A stretch of DNA of 64,000 bases from Sphingopyxis terrae subsp. terrae NBRC 15098 (GTDB lineage: Bacteria > Pseudomonadota > Alphaproteobacteria > Sphingomonadales > Sphingomonadaceae): positions 43,709-107,708 of the forward strand of contig NZ_BCZQ01000021.1 in NCBI RefSeq assembly GCF_001598815.1, read 5' to 3'. Made by a program: the position numbers and the translations under genes. The notes under the pieces were generated by a model, which was not told where the DNA came from, searched no databases, and saw nothing but the letters and a program-made list of their open reading frames with translations. Every line of letters starts with the position of its first letter. The stretch's first letter is position 1. Shown piece by piece: positions 20,466-29,360 of this stretch.

Positions 20466-21451
20466 GAGATTGCCTCCTTCGTCGTCAATTGGGTCGGCCA
20501 GGCCGGGGCTGCGGTGCGCACCGCGCTGCGCAGCGTCGCGGAGCGCGCGCGCGGGTTGCGCGCCTCTTCGGCCTTGCCGGGGCGCACCTTGCGCGCCGGC
20601 GGCTGAAAGGTGGCGGCCCGCGCCGCTCCGATCGGCGCGGGCCGGTGGCGCGAGCCGGCGGCGTCACCGCCGCTACGCTCGCGCAGAAAGTTCTTCACGA
20701 TCCGGTCTTCGGTGCTGTGGAAGCTGACCACTGCAAGCCGGCCGCCGGGGCGCAGGATGCGCTCTGCCGCGGCGAGCCCCTGCATCAGTTCGTCGAGTTC
20801 GCCGTTGATGTGGATGCGGATCGCCTGAAAGCTCTTCGTCGCCGGATCCTTGGGCGCGCCCGGCGGATGGCGCAGCGCCTTGCGGATCACCGTCGCCAGT
20901 TCGCCGGTGCGCGACAGCGGGCGCGCAGCGACGATTGCCCGCGCGACGCGGCGCGACTGACGTTCGTCGCCATAATGGTACAGCACGTCGGCGATCTCGG
21001 CCTCGTCGGCGCGATTGAGCCATTCGGCGGCAGTCTCGCCCTCCTGCGCCATGCGCATGTCGAGCGGGCCGTCCTTCTGGAACGAGAAGCCGCGCGCATC
21101 GCGGTCGAGCTGCATCGACGAAACGCCGATGTCGAAGGTGATGCCGTCAACCGCGTCGATGCCCCGTTCGGCGAGCAGGCGGTCGATTTCGCCGAAGCGG
21201 CCGTGGATCAGCATCAGCTTGCCGTCGGCTTCGGCGACGAGCGCCTGCCCCTCGGCAATCGCGTCGGGGTCGCGGTCGCACGCGATCACCTCGGCCCCCG
21301 CGGCGAGCATCGCGCGCGTGTAGCCGCCGGCCCCGAAGGTCGCGTCGACATGCCGCTCGCCCGGAGCGATGGCGAGGGCGGCGATGACTTCTTCGCGGAG
21401 GACCGGATCGTGGCGGGGATCCCGAGGCAGGTCGGGGGAAAGATCGGTCAC
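20459..21451 (-). CDS. rsmH: 16S rRNA C1402 N4-methyltransferase RsmH (MraW)
   Basis: RsmH methylates cytosine 1402 of 16S rRNA in the decoding centre. The 330-residue protein has HDPVLREEV near its N terminus, the SAM-binding [46 protein letters not shown] and [15 protein letters not shown]. All are standard family motifs. It starts at a GTG that overlaps the mraZ stop (GTGA), the usual arrangement at the head of dcw clusters. Confidence 0.96.
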   Translation of the reverse strand: MTDLSPDLPRDPRHDPVLREEVIAALAIAPGERHVDATFGAGGYTRAMLAAGAEVIACDRDPDAIAEGQALVAEADGKLMLIHGRFGEIDRLLAERGIDAVDGITFDIGVSSMQLDRDARGFSFQKDGPLDMRMAQEGETAAEWLNRADEAEIADVLYHYGDERQSRRVARAIVAARPLSRTGELATVIRKALRHPPGAPKDPATKSFQAIRIHINGELDELMQGLAAAERILRPGGRLAVVSFHSTEDRIVKNFLRERSGGDAAGSRHRPAPIGAARAATFQPPARKVRPGKAEEARNPRARSATLRSAVRTAAPAWPTQLTTKEAISC

Positions 21452-21948
21452 TTGCGCCCCTTCCCCTTCGTCTCTTCCCAGGCTTTGGCCAATCGCTGGA
21501 GCACCGGATCGGCATCGACGCAGTCGGCGAGCGTCGGCAGCCACCAGACTTCGAACCGGCGGCCCGACCCGACAAAGGCGGTCGCGCCGGCATCGCCGAC
21601 GCGGTCGCGCGCGGTAAAATTGGGAAGGAAGCGCCCGCTGTCGTCGAGCGTATAGGCTTCGGTATAGCTGAACCGCTTCTTGAACGCCTCGTCCTCGTCG
21701 AAATCGAGGTTGCGGGCGAGCGCGGTGTCGCGGTCGCGCTCGATTTCGTCGGTCAGGCGATCATATTGATCCTGGCCATAGGCGACCAGGCAAGGCAGCT
21801 TTTCATGGAAACCAACCCAAAGCACGCGCTGGCCGTCCGCATTGAGGGGCACATTGTTGCGGAACTGCGAGGGGACGGCGATGCGTCCCTTGCCATCGAT
21901 CGCGGCGAAGTTGGTACCCGAATACCGGCCGGGCGTCACAACTGCCAT
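21448..21948 (-). CDS. mraZ: Transcriptional regulator MraZ
   Basis: MraZ is the DNA-binding repressor of the dcw operon. The 166-residue product has two SpoVT/AbrB-like halves, with [16 protein letters not shown] in the first and [11 protein letters not shown] in the second. I chose the ATG at 21948, preceded by GGGGGG at good spacing. An upstream ATG at 22020 would add 24 unconserved residues. Its likely operator lies about 125-160 bases upstream of the start. Confidence 0.95.
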   Translation of the reverse strand: MAVVTPGRYSGTNFAAIDGKGRIAVPSQFRNNVPLNADGQRVLWVGFHEKLPCLVAYGQDQYDRLTDEIERDRDTALARNLDFDEDEAFKKRFSYTEAYTLDDSGRFLPNFTARDRVGDAGATAFVGSGRRFEVWWLPTLADCVDADPVLQRLAKAWEETKGKGRK

Positions 21949-22073
21949 CGCTGAAGCCCCCCGTTTCGCGCCTCCGGGCAAAACTTCCCCGTCCGCGAGA
22001 ATCGCAGGATTTCGCGCCAAAAGACTCGGGTGGAGATTGCCCCTCTCCGATTCCTGAGTACCAAGAGTCGATT

Positions 22074-22108
22074 AGGGTGAAAAGGGGTATTTTAGGGTAA
22101 AACAGGGT
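22074..22108 (-). promoter_or_regulatory. Probable MraZ operator: four pentamers at 10-bp spacing
   Basis: On the plus strand the pentamers AGGGT (22074), GGGGT (22084), AGGGT (22094) and AGGGT (22104) repeat with exactly 10-bp periodicity, separated by A/T-rich 5-base spacers. MraZ proteins are known to bind short G-rich direct repeats with 5-base spacers upstream of their own gene, so this is very likely the autoregulatory site of the whole dcw cluster. One turn of DNA per repeat would put all subunits on the same helix face. Confidence 0.8.
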
Positions 22109-22222
22109 GATTACGCCCCAAATGGTCAAAAATGCGCTCAATTGATGAAGCAAAGCGGGGTCCGGCGCCGAAACGCCAGCCGCGGGAAGCAGAAATTCGG
22201 GGTGTAATTGGCTTGCGACCTC

Positions 22223-23377
22223 TCAGTCGGCGGCGGCGCCTATCCAGAGCGGGCGCAACCAGCCGCGCGCGGCGCCTCCGCGCAAGCGCGCGTCCAGCCA
22301 CTCCATCGTGTCGGCCCTGCGCAGATGCGCCGCCCAGCGGGGTTGCGGCTGCCACAGCGGGGCGAACAGCATATCGGCGTCGCCTACCAGCCACGCATCG
22401 CCCTGTCCGATCCGGCAATGGAGCAGATGACCGCCCGCGATCCGCATGCAAGCAGGCGGCGCCTGCGTGAAGCGGCCGGCGCTGAACAGCCGCAGGTGGG
22501 CGCCGCCGACGTCGACGGCGATCGGCCTTGTCTCGGCATTGGGCGCCGCAGCAAGTGTGATGCCCCAATGGTCGAGCAGCGGGGTGAGCAGACTCGTCAC
22601 CGGCGGATTGCGCGGGTCGCCAAGCGGGTGGCGCGGCGGCCAGTTCGAAAGCGCATCGGCGAGGATCACCGCGCGCCCGCCGCCGCGCACAAAGGCGTCG
22701 ATCGCGACAAGATCGCGCGGTGCAAGCGCGGGGGGATGCGCGAGCAACAGGGCATCGCCGCGCGCGAGCGGGTGATCGGCAAGACTGTCGACGAGCCGCA
22801 GCGGCCCGCCGCGTGCAATCCGGTCGAGCGCAGGGTCGTCGCGGGCGCCCTCGGCAAGCATCGCGGCCAGATCGCCGCCCGACCAGCGCAGCGGCAGGCT
22901 TGTCATCATCGTCACCGGCACGGCGCGCGGCGCCGGAGCGCGATAGGCGATCTCCAACAGCCCGTGTGCGGCGGCAAACCAGCCAAGGATCGCGGCGGCA
23001 ATCAGCAGCACGCGAAAAAGCCCGCGCGGCCGCGCGGCCTGGACCATGCGGTCGGCCCCAACTGCCACCACGCTCCCGCAACCCGCGCTCAGCACGAGTT
23101 GCAGCCAGGGGAATGCGCCCGCGAGCCAGGCCGCAAGCAGCGCCTGCCCGATCAGCGTCAACGCAATCGCGACGATGAAGATGGCGCGGCGCTCAGTCCC
23201 GGAGGCGCGCCGCGCCGTCCACGCCAATCCAGCCAGCGGCAGCGGCCATAGGGGCAGCAGCAGCGCGGGATCGATCCGGCCGAGCGCCGCCTGTCCGCCG
23301 ACGAGCCAGCAGAGCGCCAGTAATGCGGCCGCGGCCAGCGCGCCGCGCAGCAGAGCGCCGGGAGGCGGCAATGTCAC
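22223..23377 (-). CDS. Membrane protein resembling GldG/DUF4350 family
   Basis: This 384-residue protein starts at a GTG that overlaps the upstream stop (GTGA). It has four to five hydrophobic helices within the first 145 residues, then a soluble domain with alternating strands and helices (VDSLADHPLARGDALLLAHPP, FVRGGGRAVILADAL). That layout resembles the class-I glutamine-amidotransferase-like fold found in ABC-transport auxiliary (GldG/DUF4350) proteins. No catalytic residues can be assigned. The operon partner is a small membrane protein, and no transporter ATPase is adjacent. The family call is tentative. Confidence 0.55.
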   Translation of the reverse strand: MTLPPPGALLRGALAAAALLALCWLVGGQAALGRIDPALLLPLWPLPLAGLAWTARRASGTERRAIFIVAIALTLIGQALLAAWLAGAFPWLQLVLSAGCGSVVAVGADRMVQAARPRGLFRVLLIAAAILGWFAAAHGLLEIAYRAPAPRAVPVTMMTSLPLRWSGGDLAAMLAEGARDDPALDRIARGGPLRLVDSLADHPLARGDALLLAHPPALAPRDLVAIDAFVRGGGRAVILADALSNWPPRHPLGDPRNPPVTSLLTPLLDHWGITLAAAPNAETRPIAVDVGGAHLRLFSAGRFTQAPPACMRIAGGHLLHCRIGQGDAWLVGDADMLFAPLWQPQPRWAAHLRRADTMEWLDARLRGGAARGWLRPLWIGAAAD

Positions 23378-23760
23378 TGTTTCGACTGGCGAACGCGCTC
23401 GAGTTCAGGATCGGGTTCGAGGTCGGGGACGGCGGGCGCGGTCGGCACCTTCGCCGCGGGGTCGTCATTCTGCTCCTTCGACACCGGCTGCACGCCCAGT
23501 TCCTCGAGCGGCGCGCTCGCGGGCTTCTGGTCGGCGCCCGGCACCTTGACCTCTGCCGCTGTATCGGGGTCTGCAGCGGCGCGTTCGCGCGCCCGGTCGC
23601 CGATCAGCCCCGCCATCCCGACGAGCAGCAGGACGGTCAGCACCCCGGCAATGCCAATCTGGAGCCGCCGCATCGCATCGTGCGGTGGCGGCGGTGGCGC
23701 TTCAGCGGGCGCCGCGGGGTTCGGCGCGATCGCTGGCTTGATCTCGGGCTTGCTGCTCAT
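23374..23760 (-). CDS. Small single-pass membrane protein, unknown function
   Basis: The product has 128 residues. A Pro/Ala-rich cytoplasmic N terminus (about 30 residues) is followed by one membrane helix (about 35-55: GIAGVLTVLLLVGMAGLIG) and a low-complexity, acidic and Pro-rich tail (about 70 residues). I recognise no domain. The start ATG overlaps the cysteine synthase stop by four bases and the stop overlaps the next gene by four bases, so the three are one coupled operon. Confidence 0.75.
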   Translation of the reverse strand: MSSKPEIKPAIAPNPAAPAEAPPPPPHDAMRRLQIGIAGVLTVLLLVGMAGLIGDRARERAAADPDTAAEVKVPGADQKPASAPLEELGVQPVSKEQNDDPAAKVPTAPAVPDLEPDPELERVRQSKQ

Positions 23761-24737
23761 GCTGCCGCCTCGGCGAGGCCTTTGCTCGCCAGCCATTCGG
23801 GATTGTAGAGCGTCGACAGATAGCGAAAGCCGCTGTCGCACAGGATCGTCACGATGCGCTTGCCCGGACCAAGCTCGCGCGCGAGCGCCATCGCGCCCGC
23901 GACATTGATCCCCGACGACAGGCCGACGCACAACCCCTCGTCGTCGAGCAGGCTGCGACAGACCGCGAGGCCTTCGGCATCCGAAATGCGGAATTGCGTG
24001 TCGATCGGCGCGCCGTCCAGATTGCCGGTGATGCGGTTCTGCCCGATGCCTTCGGCGACGCTCGACCCTTCGGGTTTCAGCTCGCCGCACTTGTAGTAAT
24101 TATAGAGGCCGGCGCCGTGCGGATCGGTCAGCGCAATGGTGATCCGCTCGTCCTTGGCCTTGAGGCCCAGGCCGGTTCCCGCGATCGTGCCGCCGGTCCC
24201 CGCCGCGCAGGTGAAGCCGTCGACGCGCCCCTCCATTTGCTGCCAGATCTCCTCGGCGGTGCCGCAGATATGCGCCTTGCGGTTTGCGATATTGTCGAAC
24301 TGGTTGGCCCAGATCGCATTGTCGGTTTCTTCGGCGATGCGGCGCGAGGTGTGGACGAAATGGCCGGGGTTGGCAAAGGGCGCCGGCGGCACCAGCACCA
24401 GCTCGGCACCAAGCGCGCGGATCGTCGCCATCTTCTCGGCACTCTGATTGTCGGGCATGACAATGATCGTCCGGTAGCCGAGCGCGTTGCCGACAAGCGC
24501 CAGCCCGATACCGGTGTTGCCCGCCGTACCCTCGACGATCGTCCCGCCCGGCCGCAGCAGGCCGTTCGCTTCGGCATCGCGGACGATGTAGAGCGCGGCG
24601 CGATCCTTCACCGATCCGCCGGGGTTCGCATATTCGCACTTGGCCCAGATTTCGCAGCCCGTGGCTTCGCTGGCGCCCCGCAGCAACACGATCGGCGTGT
24701 TGCCGATCAGGTCGAGGCTGTTCTTCGCATTGATCAT
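23757..24737 (-). CDS. cysK: Cysteine synthase A (O-acetylserine sulfhydrylase)
   Basis: This PLP enzyme makes L-cysteine from O-acetyl-L-serine and sulfide. The 326-residue protein has the PLP lysine at residue 44 in NPGGSVKDRAA, the substrate loop EGTAGNTGIGLAL, phosphate-binding GTGGTIAGTG, and VGLSSGINVAGAM. Fold-type II PLP enzymes include close relatives such as cystathionine beta-synthase, but the length and motifs favour CysK. It heads a three-gene operon with two membrane-protein genes of unknown role. Confidence 0.92.
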   Translation of the reverse strand: MINAKNSLDLIGNTPIVLLRGASEATGCEIWAKCEYANPGGSVKDRAALYIVRDAEANGLLRPGGTIVEGTAGNTGIGLALVGNALGYRTIIVMPDNQSAEKMATIRALGAELVLVPPAPFANPGHFVHTSRRIAEETDNAIWANQFDNIANRKAHICGTAEEIWQQMEGRVDGFTCAAGTGGTIAGTGLGLKAKDERITIALTDPHGAGLYNYYKCGELKPEGSSVAEGIGQNRITGNLDGAPIDTQFRISDAEGLAVCRSLLDDEGLCVGLSSGINVAGAMALARELGPGKRIVTILCDSGFRYLSTLYNPEWLASKGLAEAAA

Positions 24738-24871
24738 GTCCTTGATCTAGGCCCGCGCCCCTGCGCCTGCAAGACAGCTTCGCTTGCGGCGCGCATGACC
24801 GCGCTTTGTCGACGAACGGGGCACCGGCGCCGACCAACGACGGGGTCCGGTCCCAGCGCGGGGTTGCATCT

Positions 24872-24889
24872 GTAACAGTATATCATTAC
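24872..24889. promoter_or_regulatory. Fur/Zur-like palindromic operator
   Basis: An 18-bp imperfect palindrome reads GTAACAGTATATCATTAC. The outer GTAA/TTAC and central (G/A)TATA(T/C) are symmetric about 24880/24881. AT-rich dyads of this kind are bound by Fur-family repressors (Fur, Zur). It lies in the divergent cysK/receptor gap, 44 bases before the receptor ATG, with a TATAAC -10-like hexamer at 24913-24918. Which Fur-family member binds is inference from the receptor type. Confidence 0.55.
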
Positions 24890-24932
24890 TGCGCCCATCG
24901 AACTCGTCACGATATAACAGGAAATTGTCGCC

Positions 24933-27005
24933 ATGCGCTTGCTCCCCGCCACCAGCCTGACCCTCGCCCTGCTCCTCACTACCCCCGCTTTCGCGCAGCA
25001 GGGCGCCGCCCAGTCGGGCAGCGACGATGATTTTCACACCGACCAGGGCATCGTCGTCACCGCGCCCTATGTCCGTAGCCTCGACATCCTGGGCAATGTG
25101 TCGGTGATGCAGGGCGAAAAGCTGGCACAGGATATTCGCGGCCAGATCGGCGACACGCTCGCATCGCAGCCCGGCGTATCGTCGAGCAGCTTCTCGCCCG
25201 GCGCGTCGCGCCCGATCCTGCGCGGTTTCTCCGGCGAACGCGCGGCGGTGCTCGTCGACGGCCTCGGCGCGATCGACGCGTCTTCGACGTCGGCCGATCA
25301 TGCCGTGTCGATCGATCCGCTGACCGCCGATCGTATCGAAATTCTGCGCGGCCCGTCGGTGCTGCTCTTTTCGAGCCAGGCCGTCGGCGGGGCGGTGAAC
25401 GTCTTCGACCGCCGCATCCCGCGCGCCATCCCCGAAAGCCCCGCCCACATCGATGCGCTCGCCAGCTATGGCACCGCGGCGCAGGACAAGAGCATCGGCG
25501 CCTCGATCGACGTGCCGCTCGGCCAGCGCTTCGTCGTCCATGCTGACGGCAATTATCGCGATTCGAACGACGTGCGCGTCGGCGGGTTGATCTATGCGCC
25601 TGCACTGCGCGCGCATCTACTCGACCTCGCCGCCGATGCGAGCGCCGGCGGCGACGCCGAGGAAGCGGCGCGGCTGACTGACGCCGCAAACAGCCGCGGC
25701 CGTGTGCCGAACAGCCAGAGCACGAGCAAGAGCGCCGGCGTCGGTGCGGCCTTCGTCGACGATGGCGGGTCGCTCGGCATAAGCTTCGGCTATCTCGCGG
25801 ACGAATATGGCATCCCGCCGCGCGCCGACATCAACGAACTGCCGACGATCAAGGCGCGCCAGTATCGCGTCGATGTGCGCGGCGAGGTCAATCTGGGCGA
25901 CGGCCTGTTCGACAAATTGCGTATCCGCGGCGCCTATGCCGACTATGCCCACACCGAATTCGACGATGGTCAGCCCGGCACGCGCTTCACCAATCGTGGC
26001 ATCGAGGCGCGCGCCGAACTCGCCCAGAATGATCGTGGCGGCTGGCGCGGTGCGAGCGGGGTCCAGTACAGCTTCCGCGATTTCGCGGCGATTGGCGACG
26101 AAGCCTTTCTTCCCGCCAACGAAACGACGCGCCTCGCCGCCTTCACGCTGCAGGAGCTCGAACGCGGCCCGGTGACGCTCGAAGGCGCGCTGCGTTTCGA
26201 AAATTCCAAAGTAGCGGCGAACAGCATCGGCTTCGACCGCTCGTTCGACAGCCTGTCGGGCGCGGCCGGCCTGTCGTATCAGCTCGCCGACGGCCTCAAG
26301 GCCAGCGTGTCGGTTTCGCGTAGCGAACGCGCGCCCTCGGCCGAAGAGCTGCTCTCGGACGGGCCGCATGCCGCAACGCTGACCTATGAACGCGGCAACC
26401 CCGATTTCGCCAAGGAAACGAGCTGGGGCGGCGAGGCATCGCTCAAGTTCGCCCGCGACGGCTGGTCGATGGGGCTGACCGGCTATGCAAGCTGGTTCGA
26501 CAATTTCATCTATGAAACCGACACCGGCCTGATCGCCGACGACCTGCCGCTGTTCGAATTCCGCCAGAACAAGGCGCGTGTGTGGGGCTTCGAATTTCAG
26601 GGCACCGCCCCGCTGGCGCAGGCGGGGGGCTTCAACTTCGTTGCCGACGCGACCGCCGACATGACGCGCGCCAAGATCGTCGACGGTCCCTATGTCCCGC
26701 GCATCCCGCCGCTGCGCATCCGGGGCGGGCTCGAAGCGCAGAGCGACCGCGTCGATGCACGCGCCGAGGTCGAATGGACCGACGACCAGACCCGCATCGC
26801 GCCGTTCGAGACCGCGACCAAGGGCTTTACGCTGGTCAACGCCTCGCTGACCTGGCGCCCGCTTCCCGACACGAAGAATCTGTCGCTGACGCTGGCAGCC
26901 GACAATATCTTCGACGTCGATGCCCGCCGCCATGCGAGCTTCACCAAGGATTATGTGCCGCTTGCCGGCCGCGACATCCGCATTACCGCGCGCGCCAGCT
27001 TCTGA
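24933..27005 (+). CDS. TonB-dependent outer-membrane receptor, ZnuD-like
   Basis: The 690-residue precursor has a signal peptide (cleaved after PAFAQ), a TonB-box-like GIVVTA, a plug domain (LASQPGVSSSSFSPGASRP, RIEILRGPSVLLFSSQAVGG) and a 22-strand barrel ending in ITARASF. The DEYGIPPR strand, RSERAPSAEELLSDGPH, GNPDFAKE and YVPRIPPLRI match the ZnuD family of zinc or haem uptake receptors. The His-rich extracellular loop of classical ZnuD is absent, so zinc specificity is uncertain. A Fur/Zur-like palindrome precedes it and a strong terminator follows. Confidence 0.85.
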   Translation: MRLLPATSLTLALLLTTPAFAQQGAAQSGSDDDFHTDQGIVVTAPYVRSLDILGNVSVMQGEKLAQDIRGQIGDTLASQPGVSSSSFSPGASRPILRGFSGERAAVLVDGLGAIDASSTSADHAVSIDPLTADRIEILRGPSVLLFSSQAVGGAVNVFDRRIPRAIPESPAHIDALASYGTAAQDKSIGASIDVPLGQRFVVHADGNYRDSNDVRVGGLIYAPALRAHLLDLAADASAGGDAEEAARLTDAANSRGRVPNSQSTSKSAGVGAAFVDDGGSLGISFGYLADEYGIPPRADINELPTIKARQYRVDVRGEVNLGDGLFDKLRIRGAYADYAHTEFDDGQPGTRFTNRGIEARAELAQNDRGGWRGASGVQYSFRDFAAIGDEAFLPANETTRLAAFTLQELERGPVTLEGALRFENSKVAANSIGFDRSFDSLSGAAGLSYQLADGLKASVSVSRSERAPSAEELLSDGPHAATLTYERGNPDFAKETSWGGEASLKFARDGWSMGLTGYASWFDNFIYETDTGLIADDLPLFEFRQNKARVWGFEFQGTAPLAQAGGFNFVADATADMTRAKIVDGPYVPRIPPLRIRGGLEAQSDRVDARAEVEWTDDQTRIAPFETATKGFTLVNASLTWRPLPDTKNLSLTLAADNIFDVDARRHASFTKDYVPLAGRDIRITARASF

Positions 27006-27020
27006 CCGCGCGCCGAAAAA

Positions 27021-27059
27021 GAGGGCCGGGTTTCCGTGCGAAACTCGGCCCTCTTTTTT
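27021..27059. terminator. Bidirectional Rho-independent terminator
   Basis: A 14-bp stem (27021-27034 with 27040-27053, one mismatch) has a 5-base loop. T residues follow on the plus side (27054-27059) and A residues precede it (27016-27020), giving a T-run for the opposite strand. It separates the convergent receptor gene and the 179-residue secreted-protein gene and can serve both. Confidence 0.92.
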
Positions 27060-27071
27060 GCCCCTTGACTT

Positions 27072-27611
27072 CTAGTGGCTCAGAAACTGCTGGCGGCGGT
27101 TCCAGTAAATTGAACTGGCCGCGGCATAGGCGCCGACTTTTTCCCATACCGATTGATCGACGCTTTCGACATCGACGCCGGCGGCGGTATAGGCATTAAT
27201 GATCGTGTTGATCTGATCCTCGGTCATCTCGCTGCTGAGATCCGGGTTGGCCCCCTTCGGCCCGAAGTCGAGCGAGCGATCGACCGGGTCGACCGACAGG
27301 CCGGCCTTCCTGATCTGACCTGCGAACCATTCGCGCGACACGCGGGCAAGATTATAGTCGAAATAGACATCCTTGCGATCGGCCGCGATTCCGTTCTTCG
27401 TCATACAGTCGGTCGAGAGCGCACCGAACTGTTCGAACAGCGGCCGCGCGGCGTCGCTGTCACTACCCGCCATCGCCGCGCCGATCTGCGCGCGCAGTTC
27501 GGGCGATATCGTCTTGGCGACGCAATCGAGCGCGGCGCCGTCCTGTGCCAGCGCGGCGCCGGGCACGCCCGCGAACCCGAGTGCAACCGCCGCTATCCAA
27601 ATCCTTGTCAT
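27072..27611 (-). CDS. Secreted protein of unknown function
   Basis: The 179-residue product has a clear signal peptide (MTRIWIAAVALGFAGVPGAALAQ). The mature part is soluble and helical, with two Cys residues (ALDCVAK and STDCMTK) that could form a periplasmic disulfide. I recognise no domain. It lies 29 bases downstream of fabG on the same strand and may be read through from the fab operon. The terminator at 27021-27059 follows it. Confidence 0.8.
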   Translation of the reverse strand: MTRIWIAAVALGFAGVPGAALAQDGAALDCVAKTISPELRAQIGAAMAGSDSDAARPLFEQFGALSTDCMTKNGIAADRKDVYFDYNLARVSREWFAGQIRKAGLSVDPVDRSLDFGPKGANPDLSSEMTEDQINTIINAYTAAGVDVESVDQSVWEKVGAYAAASSIYWNRRQQFLSH

Positions 27612-27640
27612 TTCTGCTTTCACCCCCTGAAACGCGCCGC

Positions 27641-28381
27641 TCAGGACAGCATGGCCATGCCGCCGTTCACGTGCAAGGTCTGTCCGGTGACATAGCCCGC
27701 TTCTCTCGACGCGAGATAGACAACGGCGGCGGCGATATCGCTCCCCTCGCCCATGCGGCCCGCGGGGATGCGCTGGTTGAGCGCTTCCTTCTGCGCATCG
27801 GGCAAATCGTCGGTCATCGCAGTGGCGATGAAACCGGGAGCGACGCAATTGGCAGTGACGCCCCGGCTCGCCAGTTCCTGCGCCAAGGCCTTGGTCATGC
27901 CGGTCACGCCCGCCTTCGACGCGGCATAGTTCGCCTGCCCCGGATTGCCGGTGGCTCCGACGACGCTGGTGATCGAGATGATGCGGCCGAAGCGCGCCTT
28001 CATCATCGGCTTGGCGGCAGCGCGCGCGAGGCGGAAATTGGCCTCGAGATTGATGCGGATGACGTCCATCCACTCTTCGTCCTTCATCCGCATGATCAGA
28101 TTGTCGCGCGTCACGCCCGCGTTATTGACGAGGATATCGAGCTGACCAAGCGCCTCGACCGCGGCGGGCACGAGTGCGTCAACCGCCGCGGCATCGCCCA
28201 GGTTGCACGGGAGCGCGACATGATCGCCGCCCAGGCTATCGCGAAAGGCATTCAGCTTGTCGGCATTGGAACCCGACACCGCAAGCCGCGCGCCCTGCGC
28301 CGCAAGCGCCCGCGCGATCGCGGACCCGATGCCGCCACTGGCGCCGGTAACAAGGGCGGTCATGCCGGTAAGATCAAACAT
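27641..28381 (-). CDS. fabG: 3-oxoacyl-ACP reductase FabG
   Basis: FabG reduces 3-ketoacyl-ACP with NADPH in type II fatty acid synthesis. The 246-residue short-chain dehydrogenase shows the GASGGIG cofactor loop at residues 13-19, NNAG at 87-90, catalytic Ser139, Tyr152 and Lys156 (NYAASK), and a C-terminal GQTLHVNGGMAM typical of FabG. It follows fabD by 22 bases in one operon. Confidence 0.96.
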   Translation of the reverse strand: MFDLTGMTALVTGASGGIGSAIARALAAQGARLAVSGSNADKLNAFRDSLGGDHVALPCNLGDAAAVDALVPAAVEALGQLDILVNNAGVTRDNLIMRMKDEEWMDVIRINLEANFRLARAAAKPMMKARFGRIISITSVVGATGNPGQANYAASKAGVTGMTKALAQELASRGVTANCVAPGFIATAMTDDLPDAQKEALNQRIPAGRMGEGSDIAAAVVYLASREAGYVTGQTLHVNGGMAMLS

Positions 28382-28403
28382 ATTATTCTCCTGGAATCGG
28401 TAT

Positions 28404-29342
28404 TCAGAGTGTCTTGAGCAATGCCTCGATGTCGTCCATCGATATCACGCTCACCGTCTCCACATCACCCGATGCGCTGCGCTTGACCATCGGGCCGAGC
28501 ACCTTGCCGCCGAATTCGACGAACTGTGTCACCCCGATTTCTTCCATGGCGCCGACGCTTTCGCGCCAGCGGACACGGCCCGTCACCTGTTCGACGAGCA
28601 GGTTGCTGATGGTATCGGCATCGCTCACCGGACTGGCGGTGACGTTCGCGATCACCGGCACCAGCGGCGCCGTCGGCGGGTTGGCTCCCAGCGCCTCGGC
28701 CATCGCATCGGCGGCGGGCTGCATCAACGGGCAGTGGAAGGGTGCGGACACCGGCAGCAATACGCCGCGCTTGATGCCATAATTCTTCACCATCGCCACG
28801 GCGCGCTCGACTGCGCCCTTGTGGCCCGAGATGACGACCTGCGACGGGTCATTGTCGTTGGCAACCGTGCAGACCTCGCCCTCGGCCGCGGCGTCGGCGA
28901 GCTTCTGCGCAGTGTCGATGTCGGCGCCGAGCAGCGCCGCCATTGCGCCGACCCCGACGGGGACCGCCGCCTGCATCGCCTGCCCGCGCGTTTTCAGAAG
29001 CCGCGCAGTCGTCGCCAGGTCAAAGGCACCGGCAGCGCACAGCGCGCTATATTCGCCGAGGCTGTGGCCCGCGACATAAGCGGCCTTGCCCGACAGCGTC
29101 ACGCCGCCGTCCCGTTCGAGCACGCGCAGCGTGGCGATCGCGTTCGCCATGATCGCGGGCTGGGCGTTTTCGGTCAGCGTAAGCTGATCTTCCGGCCCTT
29201 CGCTCATCAGCTTGAAAAGATGCTGGCCGAGCGCCTCGTCGACCTCCTGAAACACCTCGCGCGCATGCGCCGACGCCTCGGCGAGCGTCTTGCCCATGCC
29301 CACGGCCTGGCTGCCCTGACCCGGAAAGATGAATGCGCGCAT
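28404..29342 (-). CDS. fabD: Malonyl-CoA--ACP transacylase FabD
   Basis: FabD loads malonyl groups from CoA onto ACP. The 312-residue protein has FPGQGSQ at the N terminus, the nucleophile Ser94 in GHSLGEYSA, and the His-containing VSAPFHCPLM segment. It leads the fabD-fabG operon. Its promoter must lie in the 127-base repeat-rich gap after the LD-carboxypeptidase gene. Confidence 0.97.
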   Translation of the reverse strand: MRAFIFPGQGSQAVGMGKTLAEASAHAREVFQEVDEALGQHLFKLMSEGPEDQLTLTENAQPAIMANAIATLRVLERDGGVTLSGKAAYVAGHSLGEYSALCAAGAFDLATTARLLKTRGQAMQAAVPVGVGAMAALLGADIDTAQKLADAAAEGEVCTVANDNDPSQVVISGHKGAVERAVAMVKNYGIKRGVLLPVSAPFHCPLMQPAADAMAEALGANPPTAPLVPVIANVTASPVSDADTISNLLVEQVTGRVRWRESVGAMEEIGVTQFVEFGGKVLGPMVKRSASGDVETVSVISMDDIEALLKTL

Positions 29343-29360
29343 GACCTAGCCCCTTCTCGT

